Assembly: GCA_032433765.1 (NCBI GenBank) | Contig: JAVIAB010000059.1 | Location: forward strand, 62,836,178 to 62,900,177 | Origin: Megaustenia siamemsis | Lineage: Eukaryota; Mollusca; Gastropoda; Stylommatophora; Ariophantidae | Reading direction: 5' to 3' | Length of the DNA: 64,000 bases | Position numbers and translations under genes: made by a program | The notes under the pieces: generated by a model | What the model saw: only the letters and a program-made list of their open reading frames with translations | What the model was told of the DNA's origin: nothing | Databases searched by the model: none | Part shown: in pieces, positions 1 through 10,650 of the stretch | How positions within the stretch are numbered: the first letter of the stretch is position 1 | Layout of the letters: each line of letters opens with the position of its first letter

Positions 1-815
1 TGAAAGAATCTCTGTCTCCAGCCATATCTCCCGCAGAACGTCACATTCACCACAGCACGCCTTAAAGAATCTCTGTCTCTAGGCATTTCTCCCACATAAC
101 GTTACATTCACCATAGCCCGTCTGAAATAATCTCTATCTCTAGGCATTTCTCCCACAGAACGTTACATTCACCACTGCCCGTCTGAAAGAATCTCTATCT
201 CTAGGCATTTCTCCCACATAACGTTACATTCACCACAGCCCGTCTGAAAGAATCTCTATCTCTAGGCATTTCTCCCATAGAACGTTACATTCACCACAGC
301 CCGTCTGAAAGAATCTCTATCTCTAGGCATTTCTCCCACATAACGTTACAATCACCACAGCCCGTCTGAAAGAATCTCTATCTCTAGGCATTTCTCCCAC
401 ATAACGTTACATTCACCACAGCCCGTCTGAAATAATCTCTATCTCTAGGCATTTCTCCCATAGAACGTTACATTCACCACAGATGTCTGAAAGAATCTCT
501 ATCTCTAGGCATTTCTCCCACATAACGTTACATTCACCACAGCCCGTCTGAAAGAATCTCTATCTCTAGGCATTTCTCCCACATAACGTTACATTCACCA
601 CAGCCCGTCTGAAAGAATCTCTATCTCTAGGCATTTCTCCCATAGAACGTTACATTCACCACAGCCCGTCTGAAAGAATCTCTGTCTCTAGGCATTTCTC
701 CCATAGAACGTTACATTCACCACAGCCCGTCTGAAAGAATCTCTATCTCTAGGCATTTCTCCCATAGAACGTTACATTCACCACAGCCCGTCTGAAAGAA
801 TCTCTGTCTCTGGCC
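1..815. repeat. 61-bp minisatellite, about 13 units
   Basis: Period 61 is seen from the spacing of the motif TGAAAGAATC (positions 1, 62 variant, 123, 184, 245 and so on). Units differ mainly at CACATAACG versus CATAGAACG. On the minus strand the unit continues the reading of the LINE remnant at 816-1470 (ending in a DRDSFRRAVVNV-like stretch), so the array looks like a tandem amplification of that LINE's 3' end. The left end of the array lies outside the window. Confidence 0.95.
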
Positions 816-1470
816 AGATCTTCCACTCTTTCTGTTCTCATGTTCAAGGTCTCCTTGATGTCTTAAAACTACATTCTTCTTGGTCTGCCCCTTTTTCGTC
901 ATCAAGGATTGTCTTAAATTGCTGGGTATGTTTGTCCAGCTCCTTGTTTCTTTTTCGTGGCCGTATTTTTTTAAATTTCCTCTGCGGAATGGTGTTTATA
1001 ATCTGGTTCTTTTTCATGTTCCAATCTTTTAGTACGTCTCCATTCCTCTTTTTTATTATCCAAGGTATCTTAATGATTTTTCTAGTTATTTGTTTCGAAT
1101 GAACAAATTCTCTTACTTTGCTGTTTCGAGATGAGAGTCCATGGTTTCCACACATATGTTGCTATCAGGAATAGACATACCCTCAGTACGTTTTATTTCA
1201 CTGCCCTACTGGTGTTGTGTCGCATGTTCTTCATGACGTTTAATTTTGTGTTGCTATTGCTAGTCTTCTTTTGATCTCTTTCTGACAGTCTCCATTGTTA
1301 GTTACTACAGATCCCAGATATTCATAGTTTGTTACAGTTTCAAGTTCTTCACTGTTGATGATGATTTTGAGTTGGCTTTTTGCTTTGACGATATACATTA
1401 GTTTTCTATGTGTTGAGAAAGTGGTGTTGCGTTTCACTGAGCTATACTTAAAAAGCACTAATATATAGGA
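816..1470 (-). mobile_element. LINE zeta, 3' part of a reverse transcriptase ORF (decayed)
   Basis: The minus strand between 1458 and 1240 reads as the post-catalytic part of a non-LTR reverse transcriptase: a KLMYIVKAKSQLKI-like segment, then NYEYLGSVVTNNGDCQKEI, a hallmark of the thumb region of RTE/CR1-like elements. Further on (about 1155-816) stops and frame changes interrupt the C-terminal tail, which ends in a DRDSFR motif at the start of the 61-bp array. No catalytic motifs remain. It is a dead fragment; the exact clade cannot be fixed without an alignment. Confidence 0.75.
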
Positions 1471-1884
1471 GCATTAATCTGTATAAATAGCACAATAAAT
1501 ATGTTTCTCTCCTAATCTTCACACATAATTAATCACAGTTGTTTATTTGCATCTCAAAGTGGCATTTTTGTTCTAATCTTGCAAATGTTGCAACAGGCAC
1601 GGACGAACAAGCACTGAATCTGGCACGTTCTACTTGTTCGTAAAATTGATGTTTTATGGGAGTGTTTTAAATGTGTGACATTTAATACAAAAAGAACCAC
1701 TGTTAGCTCAAGTCAATACTTGTGTGTGAATGATATGGTTGTAGTTAATGCTCCAAACACAACCGTTCAAATATTGACAATATTGGATAATTTCCGAGGT
1801 GGAATATTCACATTTTTATTATAAAAACGTTAAGACACAGCTTCTTCTTTCTAATCGTTTTCGGTGTGTAACAGAGAAACAGTG
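1471..1884. other. gene-free; part of an old interspersed repeat
   Basis: No coding signal. The stretch 1545-1690 (TCTCAAAGTGGCATTTTTGTTC onward is similar) resembles 27890-28015, and 1830-1875 resembles 28983-29035, so both loci carry remnants of one old repeat. Nothing else is recognised. Confidence 0.5.
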
Positions 1885-2165
1885 TACAAAGATACAGCGA
1901 AGACGATGACGCTGGATGGGACACACACTGTGGAAGCCAACTGAGAGTATTACACTACAGGCCCTTTTTGGAATCCCCAGGGAAACAGACAAAGCGGAAG
2001 ACCAAGGCATTCTTGGAGAAGACAGATAGAAGCAGAGATGAAGATGATGGGGAAGACATGGAATGATCTTAAAAGAATGGCAAGAAACAGAACGGCTTGG
2101 AAAGTGTTTGTTGAAGACCTATGCTCTACAGGGAGCTGCAGGGTAGACAAGGAAGAAGAAGAATG
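1885..2165 (+). mobile_element. LINE gamma, 3' tail fragment
   Basis: It matches the tail of the RTE-like element at 61.2-64 kb: GATACAGCGAAGACGATG, then a segment reading WGRHGMILKEWQE-like in broken frames, GTGTTTGTTGAAGACCTATG, and an AGAAGAAGAAG terminal run. The same tail recurs at 12.6, 33.4, 41.2 and 61.2 kb. Only about 280 bp remain, with no catalytic part, as expected for 5'-truncated target-primed insertion. Confidence 0.8.
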
Positions 2166-2429
2166 GATAAAGTATTTGAATTGTATCTTCATTGTAATGC
2201 ACAAGTTAACAAGTCTAACTAAATTATCAGTGAGACACAGTTGTGAATAAAATTGAGAATTTGAATCAAGAAACCAAAAAAGACAGTTTCCTTTTCCATT
2301 TCAGAAAAAAAATTGAGTAAAACATAAACTCGGAACAAAAAAGAAAACAATTGATTGATACATGCATTATAAACAATCATGTTTACTTTTTTAGATTAAA
2401 GATATTGGTAATCCATAACCATATACCAA

Positions 2430-2900
2430 CTTCAAGACAAATAACACCAGGGCTAAAACTAAGAATAGCAAAATGTTAAATCTTCTCAACATTCCTGTAT
2501 GGTGCTAAAATATGGACATTAGACATGAAAACAGAGCAGAAAATTGAAACCTCTGAAATGTGGATTTATAGAATAGGCAGAATTGGGTGGAAAGGAAAGA
2601 AAACAAATGATGAAGTCTTACAACTAAAAATGGAAAGAGAACTACTAAACACAATTCAAACAAGTAAAATGCGATTTCTAGGGCACGTTAAAAGACACAG
2701 CAGCTTACCAAAAGTGATCTTGAAAGGGAAAATGCATGGTAAGAGAGGCAGAGGCAGACAAAGACTAACATGGACGGCTAACATAAAAAGACGAGCATAT
2801 GAGCCTGTGACAACCATCACTATCAAAGCACGATACAGGGCGGAATGGAGATCCATGGTAGCCAACCTTCGATACGGAGACGGCGCTCAATGTTGGTGAT
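2430..2900 (+). mobile_element. LINE alpha, 3' end of RT ORF
   Basis: Reads in frame from about 2525 as EMWIYRIGRIGWKGKKTNDE, then MRFLGHVKRHSSLPKVILKG and RGRQRLTWTANIKRR. The LYGAxxWTLD and FLGHVKRH / GRGRPRLTW motifs are typical of the C-terminus of RTE/CR1-like non-LTR reverse transcriptases. One stop lies upstream at about 2479. The end, with GGAGACGGC followed by GATGATGAT, is the family's 3' terminus. Six other copies sit in this window. Confidence 0.8.
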
Positions 2901-3117
2901 GATAATCATTAGTGTAGCTAGTGTCAGCGAGTGCTGTTGCGAAGGACTCACTTTTCCTGTTCTTATCTTTGTGAGATCGCTGCAGTGGCTATCCAGAGAT
3001 CTCTTCTCTTACCAAAGACTGGGTAACAATTTCCTCTTCTTAATCGAGTTTTCTAGAAGGCATGATTTGAAAAAAATTGTTGACTAGTATGAGAAGCAAG
3101 TCTTCTTGCTACAGATA

Positions 3118-3550
3118 TCATCATCGAGTGCCGTCTTTGCAACGAAGGTTGGTTACCATGGAGCGCCATTCTGCTCTCTCTTGCTTTGATGGTGCAGGTT
3201 GTCATAGGCTGAGTTGTCCATCTTTTGATGTTACTCGTCCATGTTAGTCTTGGTCTGCCTCTGCCACTTTTACCTTGTATTTTCCCCTCCAGGATTACTT
3301 TTAGTAGGCTGTTGTGTCTTTTAACATGGCCCAAAAATCGCATTTGTCTTGTTTAAATTGTGCTTAGTAATTCTAACTATTCTTCTATATATCCACATTT
3401 CAAAGGCTGCAATTCTCTGTTCTATTTTCTTGTCTAATGTCCACGTTTCTGCACCATAAAGGAATATTGAGAAGATGTAACATTTTGCTGTTCTTAGTTT
3501 TAGCCCTGGTTTTATTTGTTTTGATGTTAGTATGTTCTTCATGACATTAA
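3118..3550 (-). mobile_element. LINE alpha, 3' end of RT ORF
   Basis: Minus-strand copy. Two overlapping frames (3542-3321 and 3343-3053) carry FLYGAETWTLDKKIEQRI and then MRFLGHVKRHNSLLKVILEG with GRGRPRLTWTSNIKRW, so a frameshift separates them near 3335. The terminus CATCATCGAGTGCCGTC is the reverse complement of the family end. This copy is closer to consensus than the one at 2430. Confidence 0.8.
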
Positions 3551-3744
3551 AATTACTTTTTAGTTCCGACTAATCTTTTCGATTCCCATCTGCTAACTGT
3601 CGTCATTTAACGTCTTCAGGAAGCACACGGGACCTATTGTTTTTCTCAGTCTCCCAACAGGGCTAGATATCGGATCTAACAATCAAGTGGCCAGGGGACG
3701 GTAAAGCCACTGATTCGATTTTTACCTATTTTCCACCATAAGTA

Positions 3745-4000
3745 GTAAGTAAAGTAAAGTACCCCCGTCACGCCAAGTGGCATATAGGGAATATGGTGTT
3801 AGTGACCATCAATTTTACAGACCTTCGACACATGATTTTTGGGGTAATGTGGTCGGTATTACGCCAGTGCCGCTTTACTTTCCCAGAAAAAAATCCGGTA
3901 CCCATTAAAGCCTGGATGAACCCGGAAGCCGTCGGTTGGGATCAAACCCTACCTCTTGTCCTTTGTAGTCCAGTTCACTAACCACTGAGCTATCGCGGCT
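3745..4000 (-). mobile_element. SINE-A, nearly full length
   Basis: Reverse orientation of a tRNA-derived SINE of about 260 bp. On the minus strand it starts AGCCGCGATAGCTCAGTGG (A box), has the B box GGTTTGATCCC, continues through a body with GGGTACCGGATTTTTTTCTG and CACTAACACCATATTCCCTA, and ends CACTTGGCGTGACGGGGG plus a (CTTTA)n tail. Pol III transcription from the two boxes is expected for an intact copy. Confidence 0.9.
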
Positions 4001-4007
4001 ATTTTTC

Positions 4008-4196
4008 ACTGTCTATGGTGATAATCGAATCCACGTCTTTCTTGTCTAGAAGCCGACGACTTCCGTCTAGACCACCAAGCACCGTGAGGAGAGATTTTAC
4101 AGTCTTTTTTATAAACCTGTTGGCCTCTGCTGCAGTTAAGTTTCTTAGTGCTTCTAATATTCCATCAATCAGTTTTGTGGTCGGCACAATTTCTTA
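4008..4196 (-). mobile_element. LINE epsilon, C-terminal fragment
   Basis: The minus strand reads LIDGILEALRNLTAAEANRF, matching in layout the RWIKGMLES...QANRI segment at 44.7 kb and the DNA at 36.1 and 40.4 kb. It is the extreme 3' part of a non-LTR reverse transcriptase ORF; nothing catalytic is left. SINE copies flank it on both sides. Confidence 0.6.
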
Positions 4197-4205
4197 ACAT
4201 AAAAA

Positions 4206-4450
4206 GAGTAAAGTTAAGTACCCCCGTCAAGCCAAGTGGCGTATAGGGAATATGGTGTTAGTGACCATAAATTATACAGACTTTCAGCACATGATTTTTG
4301 GAGTAATGTGGTCGATATTACGAGCGTGCCGCTTTACTTTTCCAGAAAAAATCCGGTACGCATTTAAGGTTGAGTGAACCGGAAGCCGTCGGTTAGGATT
4401 GAACCATACCTCTTGTCCTTTGTAGTCCGGTTCACTAACCACTGAGCTAT
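4206..4450 (-). mobile_element. SINE-A, head slightly truncated
   Basis: Same family and orientation as 3745-4000, lacking the first bases of the tRNA head (it stops at GAGCTAT). Flanks TTTCTTAACAT and TTTCTTACCAT form an imperfect target site duplication. Confidence 0.88.
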
Positions 4451-4640
4451 TTCTTACCATGCAAGGCATATATTAAAAGAAGAGGAAGGAGAAGAGTCAG
4501 GGTTAATCCCAGAGTTAGATGGACAGATACCTTCAAAGAAACGCTACAACAATATCATTCTGCGTCATCATTGAAGCTGCCAGATGGACGATAACGAGAA
4601 ACACTTTTTATCTCCCTGGATATCGAACAGGAACAAAAAG
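4451..4640 (+). mobile_element. LINE tail fragment, unassigned family
   Basis: The plus strand reads RRGRRRVRVNPRVRWTDTF, which resembles the basic GRxRxRWxD segment that ends many non-LTR reverse transcriptase ORFs, followed by a stop. No second copy of the same subfamily is recognised here. Confidence 0.4.
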
Positions 4641-5170
4641 AAATGAAGAACGTATAAATGAAAGTTGAAAGATTTATTGGCTACACGTATCACGATGACT
4701 TACCGCAGCAACAAACCAACTTTGTTTCTCTTCGCTCATTGCATAACAGTTCCCATCAAATTCTGTGAAGCCAGTCCAGCATGCACTGGAAACTAAGATG
4801 ATATTTAATTATTATAAATATGTTTATGTCGTGTTTATCATGGACAACGATTACAAAATGTAAAGAAGCAATGACAATAATATATTGTTAACAGTTTGCT
4901 CTAGTGTTGTGTGATTCAAGTTCTGAAAACGTCATATATATTGGCGTAAATTGCGTTTTGTCGTATGATTTTTACCATTTTCTAAAAAAGGTATATCCTA
5001 ATTCAGCGCTGTGTTTTATGAGTAAAATGTTGACATTCCTCTCGTTCTTATTGGCTAGATTTCATTGGTCAGACACTGTTGATGAAACCTCCAATGGAAA
5101 GTGAAATAGCTGGAAGAATCATGAAGTTATACTTGACTTACGTCTTGTAGCTCCTTGTGGAGCGCTGCAA
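4641..5170. other. no recognisable feature
   Basis: AT-rich DNA with no coding signal and no repeat I can match elsewhere in the window. Confidence 0.5.
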
Positions 5171-5173
5171 CCT

Positions 5174-5201
5174 AATTCTTCCAACGAATGTTGGAAGAAT
5201 T
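5174..5201. repeat. perfect 12-bp hairpin
   Basis: AATTCTTCCAAC and its exact reverse complement GTTGGAAGAATT are separated by the 4 bases GAAT. It sits immediately 5' of a SINE-C copy. Confidence 0.9.
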
Positions 5202-5204
5202 CCA

Positions 5205-5370
5205 ATATGTGCTCCCTAGCGTTTGGCTTTTCGTGGCAAGGCGCTGTCCCACCGAGTACGGGTTCGATCCTGCTGTGGTCCATATTTTTTTCTGTTCTTG
5301 ATTATTTGTCTTTTTTTTTTCCGAGTGCTGTAAACATACCTCTTCCTCTGAATTGATTCGCTTCTTCGAA
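5205..5370 (+). mobile_element. SINE-C copy
   Basis: Contains the core CTAGCGTTTGGCTTTTCGTG, a B-box-like GGTTCGATCCTG, and the shared tail CCGAGTGCTGTAAACATACC with TCTTCCTCTGAA. These blocks recur at 7.99, 8.4-8.66, 10.5, 13.6 and 33.3 kb. A tRNA origin is inferred from the B box; the A box is weak. Confidence 0.65.
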
Positions 5371-5374
5371 CGAA

Positions 5375-5650
5375 CAAAGCTCTGTTCTATCTTCTCCAAC
5401 TGAGCACACATCCATCCTGCAGCCTTTGTTTCTGTCTCGACACTTCTTCTCCAGGTCTGATTGGACCTTCTACCTTTCCTAGTTCCTTGTGGATTCCAAT
5501 GTATTGACCTTCTTGCAATATTACTTGATGGTCTTCGCATTGTGTGGATAAATCTATCTCCATTTCCTTTTCTTGATATTATCACCTATTAGTATCTGAT
5601 CAGTTCTTTCCCAAAGATTTGTATTTGTAATGTTATCTGGCCATCTAACA
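5375..5650 (-). mobile_element. probable LINE 3' fragment
   Basis: The minus strand has the open stretch 5585-5172, which reads RRSIHWNPQGTRKGRRSNQTW and then RRSVETETKAAGWMCAQLEK, like the RRxW(R/K)R..ETE segment near the end of some non-LTR ORFs. The open frame runs on into the SINE-C copy and therefore is not a gene. Confidence 0.5.
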
Positions 5651-5698
5651 TTAAGAAATGATACGAACCATGATATCAGGAGTTATTTTGTTTTTACA

Positions 5699-7371
5699 AA
5701 GGGTGTGATAGCCTGATCCACGGATCACACATCAGGAGTAAATCTTTTAAGTAGGGTCTGGTCCATGAATTACGTATCAGGAGTCAGTCTTTTAAGTAGG
5801 GTCTAGTCCATGAATTACGTATCAGGAGTCAGTCTTTTAAGTAGGGTCTGGTCCATGAATTACACATAAGGGTCAATGTTTTAAGTAGGGTCTGGTCCAT
5901 GAATAAAGAATCAATGTTTAAGTAGGGTCTAGTCCATGTATAAAACATCAAGAATCAATGTTTTAAGTGGGGTCTGGTCAATGAATTACACATCAGGCGT
6001 CAATGTTTTATGTAGGGTGTGGTCAGTGAATTACACATCAGAAGTCAATGTTTTATGTAGGGTGTGGTCCATGAATTACACATCAGGAGTCAATGTTTTA
6101 TGTGGAGTGTGGTCCATGAATTACACATCAGAAGTCAATGTTTTATGTAGGGTGTGGTCCATGAATTACATATCAGGAGTTAATGTTTTATCTTGGGTGT
6201 GGTCAATGAAGTACACATCAGGCGTCAATGTTTTATCTTGGGTGTGATCCATGAATTACACATCAGGAGTCAATGTTTTATGTGAGATGTGATCCATGAA
6301 TTACACATCAGGCGTCAATGTTTTATGTAGGGTGTGGTCCATGAATTACACATCAGGAGTCAATGTTTTATGTGGGGTGTGGTCCATGAATTACACATCA
6401 CGAGTCAATGTTTTATGTAGGGTGTGGTCCATGAAGTACACATCAGGCGTCAATGTTTTATGTAGGGTCTGTTTCATGAATTACACATCAGGCGTCAATG
6501 TTTTATGTGGGATGTGATCCATGAATTACACATCAGGAGTCAATGTTTTATGTGGGGTGTGGTCCATGAATTACACATCATGCGTCAATGTTTTATATGG
6601 GGTGTGATCCATGAATTACACATCAGGTGTCACTTTTTTATGTAGGGTATGTTTCATGAATTCCACATCAGGCGTCAATGTTTTATGTAGGGTGTGGTCC
6701 ATGAATTATACATCAGGCGCTAATGTTTTATGTAGGGTGTGGTCCATGAATTATACATCAGGCGCTAATGTTTTATTAGGGTGTGGTCCATGAATTATAC
6801 ATCAGGCGTCAATGTTTTATGTAGGGTGTGGTCCATGAATTATACATCAGGCGTCAATGTTTTATGTAGGGTGTGGTCCATGAATTATACATCAGGCGTC
6901 AATGTTTTATGTAGGGTGTGGTCCATGAATTACATATCAGGCGTCAATGTTTTATGTAGGGTCGTCATGAATTACACATCAGGCGTCAATGTTTTATGTA
7001 GGGTGTGGTCCATGAATTATACATCAGGCGCTAATGTTTTATGTAGGGTGTGGTCCATGAATTCTACATCAGGCGCTAATGTTTTATCTAGGTTGTGGTC
7101 CATGAATTATACATCAGGCGTCAATGTTTTATGTAGGGTGTGGTCCATGAATTATACATCAGGCGTCAATGTTTTATGTAGGGTGTGGTCCATGAATTAT
7201 ACATCAGGCGTCAATGTTTTATGTAGGGTGTGGTCCATGAATTATACATCAGGCGTTAATGTTTTATGTAGGGTGTGGTCCATGAATTATACTTCAGGCG
7301 TCAATGTTTCATGTAGGGTGTGGTCCATGAATTACACGTCAGTAGTTAATGTTTTACATCAGAAGTTCAAA
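5699..7371. repeat. 45-bp minisatellite, about 37 units
   Basis: The unit is seen from the spacing of GTGGTCCATGAATTA (for example 6063, 6108). First units (5699-5935) are diverged, later ones nearly identical with ACACATCAGG / ATACATCAGG and GTC / GCT variants. Because 45 is a multiple of three, the plus strand keeps an open frame with a 15-residue repeat MNYTSGVNVLCRVWS. Occasional indels and GTGTGATCC stops break it into several frames. I see no start context, splice sites or upstream promoter, so I treat it as non-coding. Confidence 0.95.
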
Positions 7372-7453
7372 TAACACTAGGAAACCTCTCTTACATTAGC
7401 CTCATCACTCCATTACGCATAACAAAATAATACCTCTACGCCATCGCAAGTAA

Positions 7454-7722
7454 GTAAAAAAAAAAAAAAAAGTAAAGTGCCCCCGTCACGCCAAGTGGCG
7501 TATAGGGAAATATGGTGTTAGTGACCCTATATTTTACAGACCTTCAGCACATGATTTTTGGAGTAATGTGGTCGGTATTACGTCCGTGCTGCTTTACTTT
7601 CCCAGAAAAAAATCCGGTACCCATTTAAGTCTCAGTGAACCCTGAAGCCGTCGGTTGGGATCAAACCCTACCCCTTGTACTTTGTAGTCCAGTTCACTAA
7701 TCACTGAGCTACCGCGGCTCCC
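7454..7722 (-). mobile_element. SINE-A, full length with perfect TSD
   Basis: A complete copy flanked by a perfect 16-bp duplication ACGCCATCGCAAGTAA at 7438-7453 and 7723-7738. It ends in an A/T-rich GTAAA tail next to 7454. The perfect TSD suggests one of the younger insertions in the window. Confidence 0.95.
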
Positions 7723-7984
7723 ACGCCATCGCAAGTAACAGACAATAATACTCCTTTAAGTAAACTTCATTCAGGAAATCCTAAAAACCTAAGAAAACAA
7801 ATCAAAGAGTGTATAATTCCTCTAGCGATTACATTTGATAATTTGTTACAATCTAGGAAAAGACTTATCTCTTATCTGTTTTCTTATCAAGAATAAAAAG
7901 AAAGGCAAAATAAAATAGAAAAAATCGTCACTCCACGTATGACCCTTCCTTTTCGACTTGTCACACTGTTTAGTTGAGGGTTAA

Positions 7985-8255
7985 GAGGAAGCGGTATATT
8001 TACAGCACTCGGAAAAAATGACAATTAATCAGCAACAGAAAAATAAAAACACAGTCAGCATATGCTCCTAAGCAGGATCTAACCTGTACTCCTTGGCACA
8101 GATCCTTTCCACGAAAAGCCAAACGTTAAGGAACACTGTCAACTTGTCCAACTAAAAGATTAGCCAGCATTGGTGAAGTCTTTCATGCAGGTGTTCTCAT
8201 GACTATAGCATAGGGCTGCGATCACAGCTCGGAAATACATAGTGTATCTCTATTT
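7985..8255 (-). mobile_element. SINE-C copy, left arm of an inverted pair
   Basis: On the minus strand it contains GCTGTGATCGCAGCCCTATG, ATGAGAACACCTGCATGAAAG, GGCTTTTCGTGG, a GGTTAGATCCTGC (B-box-like) and the tail CCGAGTGCTGTAAATATACC. It faces a second copy at 8500-8660. Confidence 0.7.
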
Positions 8256-8384
8256 CTTCTATTAAGACAAGTATCTCCCGGATATGGTAGGGCTGAATAC
8301 TTGCGTTGGAGACAAACATTTAGGACGAAACAACACGAATAGTAGTTTCCAGTGGTTTAGACTGGAGACAAATAATAATAAATG

Positions 8385-8455
8385 AATATTATTATAGAGG
8401 GAGACTTCCGAGGCGATAATCGGCGAATCAATTCAGAGGAAGAGGTATGTTTACA
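8385..8455 (-). mobile_element. SINE-C tail fragment
   Basis: The reverse complement of GGCGATAATCGGCGAATC with GAGGAAGAGGTATGTTTACA is the shared 3' tail of the SINE-C copies, extended by a stretch (TCGGAAGTCTCC ... AATAATATTCATT) that is also seen after the copy at 13.77 kb. Confidence 0.6.
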
Positions 8456-8499
8456 TGAGATGCTTGTCGTAACAGGAACAATACCGATACATACTTTAT

Positions 8500-8660
8500 T
8501 CCCGAGCTGTGATCGCAGCCCTATGCTGTAGTCATGAGAACACGTGCGTGAAAGACTTCGGCAATGATGGCTAATTGCTTAGTTAACCAAGTTGGCAGTG
8601 TTCCCTAGCGTTTGGCTTTTCGTGGCAAGGCGCTGTGCCAAGGATTACGGTGTAATAGTG
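8500..8660 (+). mobile_element. SINE-C copy, right arm of an inverted pair
   Basis: GAGCTGTGATCGCAGCCCTA through TTTGGCTTTTCGTGGCAAGG and GGCGCTGTGCCAAGGA, roughly 85% identical by eye to the reverse complement of 8100-8250. The region after the B box is replaced by unrelated sequence. Confidence 0.7.
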
Positions 8661-8817
8661 GGAGATGTTTATTTATTTTTATATGATTGTCGGAGCCAGA
8701 GTACAGCACATATATAGTTAAAAACGTTAATCGCCACAGACTATTCTCATAATCAAGTTTATTGATCTCTAAATTGGCACGTGACACATAATAGGGGAAG
8801 CAATTATATAAGAATGC

Positions 8818-9240
8818 ATCATCATGTGCCATACCGGTTGGCGTAGGTGATTATGTCCCTCCACAATCTTCTGTCTACAGTGCATCGTATCAGTTCTGTT
8901 GTTGACTGTTTTCCCATGCCATGACACCAAGCTATCCAGTATTTTATTTCTTTGTCGTCCGCGATCTCTCTTTCCTTTTATTTTGCCAGTTGTAACCAAG
9001 TATTCAAACTTTCCTCTTCTCATGATGTGGCTGAAAAATGTTGATTGCTTCTTTCTGATTATTTTAAGAGCTCCCTTTTTGTGTTGGCCTCTTTGAGAAC
9101 TTCCTCATTGGTCTTTTTAGCTGTCCAGGGAACTTTCAACATTCTTCTGAGAAATCCCATCTCTGTGGCCTCTAATCGTCTTATCATTTGTTTATGGGGA
9201 CACTCCTGGGCAAGGTGGAGCTCCCTTTTAGCCTCCCTAT
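8818..9240 (-). mobile_element. LINE beta, 3' end of RT ORF
   Basis: The minus strand reads RRMLKVPWTAKKTNEEVLKE and TKRELLK, then KFEYLVTTGKIKGKRDRGRQ, then a frameshifted version of the family terminus (YANRYGA...). This is the C-terminal tail of a CR1/RTE-like reverse transcriptase. The end CATCATCATGTGCCATACC is the family 3' terminus ((ATG)n tail). At least six more copies lie in the window. Confidence 0.8.
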
Positions 9241-9500
9241 AAGGGTTATGTGAAGCCATTGGAGCAGGTGGTGGATAGTGTTGTGGGAGCAGCCGACAAG
9301 TAGTGCCGGTTATGGTCCCCACACCGCTATGGCAGGCAGAGGATCTCGTGTATAGAGACAATGGTTGCGATCTCCGACTAGTACAGTCACTGCCAAGAAG
9401 GAAAGGAATGGCAAACTACCTTCTTAAATTGCCTGGACTAATCATGACAAATCACAACCTTATATATAAGAATTACTGTTCATTAATTCTGGACACTCGG
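9241..9500. other. probable retroelement remnant
   Basis: No ORF of note. The block CTGCCAAGAAGGAAAGGAAT followed by GGCAAACTACC resembles sequence common near 3' ends of LINE-like repeats in invertebrates, but I cannot place it in a family. Confidence 0.3.
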
Positions 9501-10004
9501 TAGACTACTGTCGATGGATATTGAAATGTCCATAAGTGCAAATTATAAATTAATCTCTCTCACAACTTACAACTTTGTTCTCTGAAGCTCAACTTTGGAA
9601 ACACTCTCAAAAACACTTTCACAACTAAATATTCATTATGTTCTAATTCACTTGTTCTAGTTCTGTCTACCGCAAACTAATTTCCTAAGTTACTGCTATT
9701 TTTTTCGTATGTTCTCTACTCTAAGCTTGACTAGTCCACATTTATGATTCTAAATGTTTCTTACTACTCTATATTCTGTTCCTTCATAACTTCTCAACTA
9801 GCTTAAAACTGAAAACTACTGTCTAACAGCCTTGCATTCCTGACTTTTTGTCTGTTCTGAACTAAATTCCTAACTACTTGTCTCTTCTGAATTAAATTCC
9901 TAACTACTTGTCTCTTCTGAATTAAATTCCTAACTCTTGGAAATTCCTAACTGCTGAAAATTAGTGTGGAAGCTTAAATACCCAACGATTACATTGCGTG
10001 TGGA
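9501..10004. other. no gene; short 33-bp triplication at 9845-9950
   Basis: AT-rich sequence. TTCCTAACTACTTGTCTCTT with CTGAATTAAA is repeated three times in 9845-9950. Nothing else is recognised. Confidence 0.6.
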
Positions 10005-10650
10005 ATATCTGCATCCAATGAAATTGCCGAGAAGTGACATCTTGCAAACCCTCTGACCTATCAGAGCCCACAATCCTGAACCACATTTGCCCCAGAGCAG
10101 ACCTATGTCTCAGACTTGACCAAACAAGTTGTTTATGACTCCGCGATGTCCGCTCTGTGACTTCCGACTTCAAACTTGACCGCTCAGTGACTTCTGTCTA
10201 AAAATTGTCCAACAAGCTGTTTGTGATTCCAACATACCCTCTGGTCAACTTGATCCCTCCTGAGCTTCAAACTAGTAATGTTTACTTCACGACTTTGACC
10301 TGTCCTGGAAGTTGTTTGTCAACCTATTTACCTAACGGTTCAAGCCATGTGTTTATTCACACTCTCACATAAAATGCGTGGAAAATTTCCAGTCTCCCGA
10401 TACTTATTATGTCCGAGTACTATTTTGCACCCACTCTAGTCACCCACCATCCTCCGTGGCTTGTTCACTAACCGGTATGAACTTTCCATTCACACAACTT
10501 GTTATTCTCTCTTTATTTGTTACATACGAGTTCGATTCCTGCTTAGGACCATATACTGACTGTTTTTGTCTGTTGATTATTTGCCCTTATTCCGAGTGCT
10601 ATAAACATACCTCCTCCTCTGAAATGCTTCGCTGATTATCGTCCACGTTG
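10005..10650 (+). mobile_element. long repeat with SINE-C tail (copy 1)
   Basis: It begins ATATCTGCATCCAATGAAAT and ends in the SINE-C tail (GTTCGATTCCTGCTTAGGACC, CCGAGTGCTATAAACATACC, CTGATTATCG). It is collinear with 13222-13800, apart from about 110 bp absent from that copy. The head differs from the SINE-C copies at 5.2 and 8.5 kb although the last ~110 bp are shared. Confidence 0.7.

Noticed and set aside
1..815. CRISPR-like array
   Set aside because: Units are contiguous 61-bp tandem copies without variable spacers, in a eukaryotic context.
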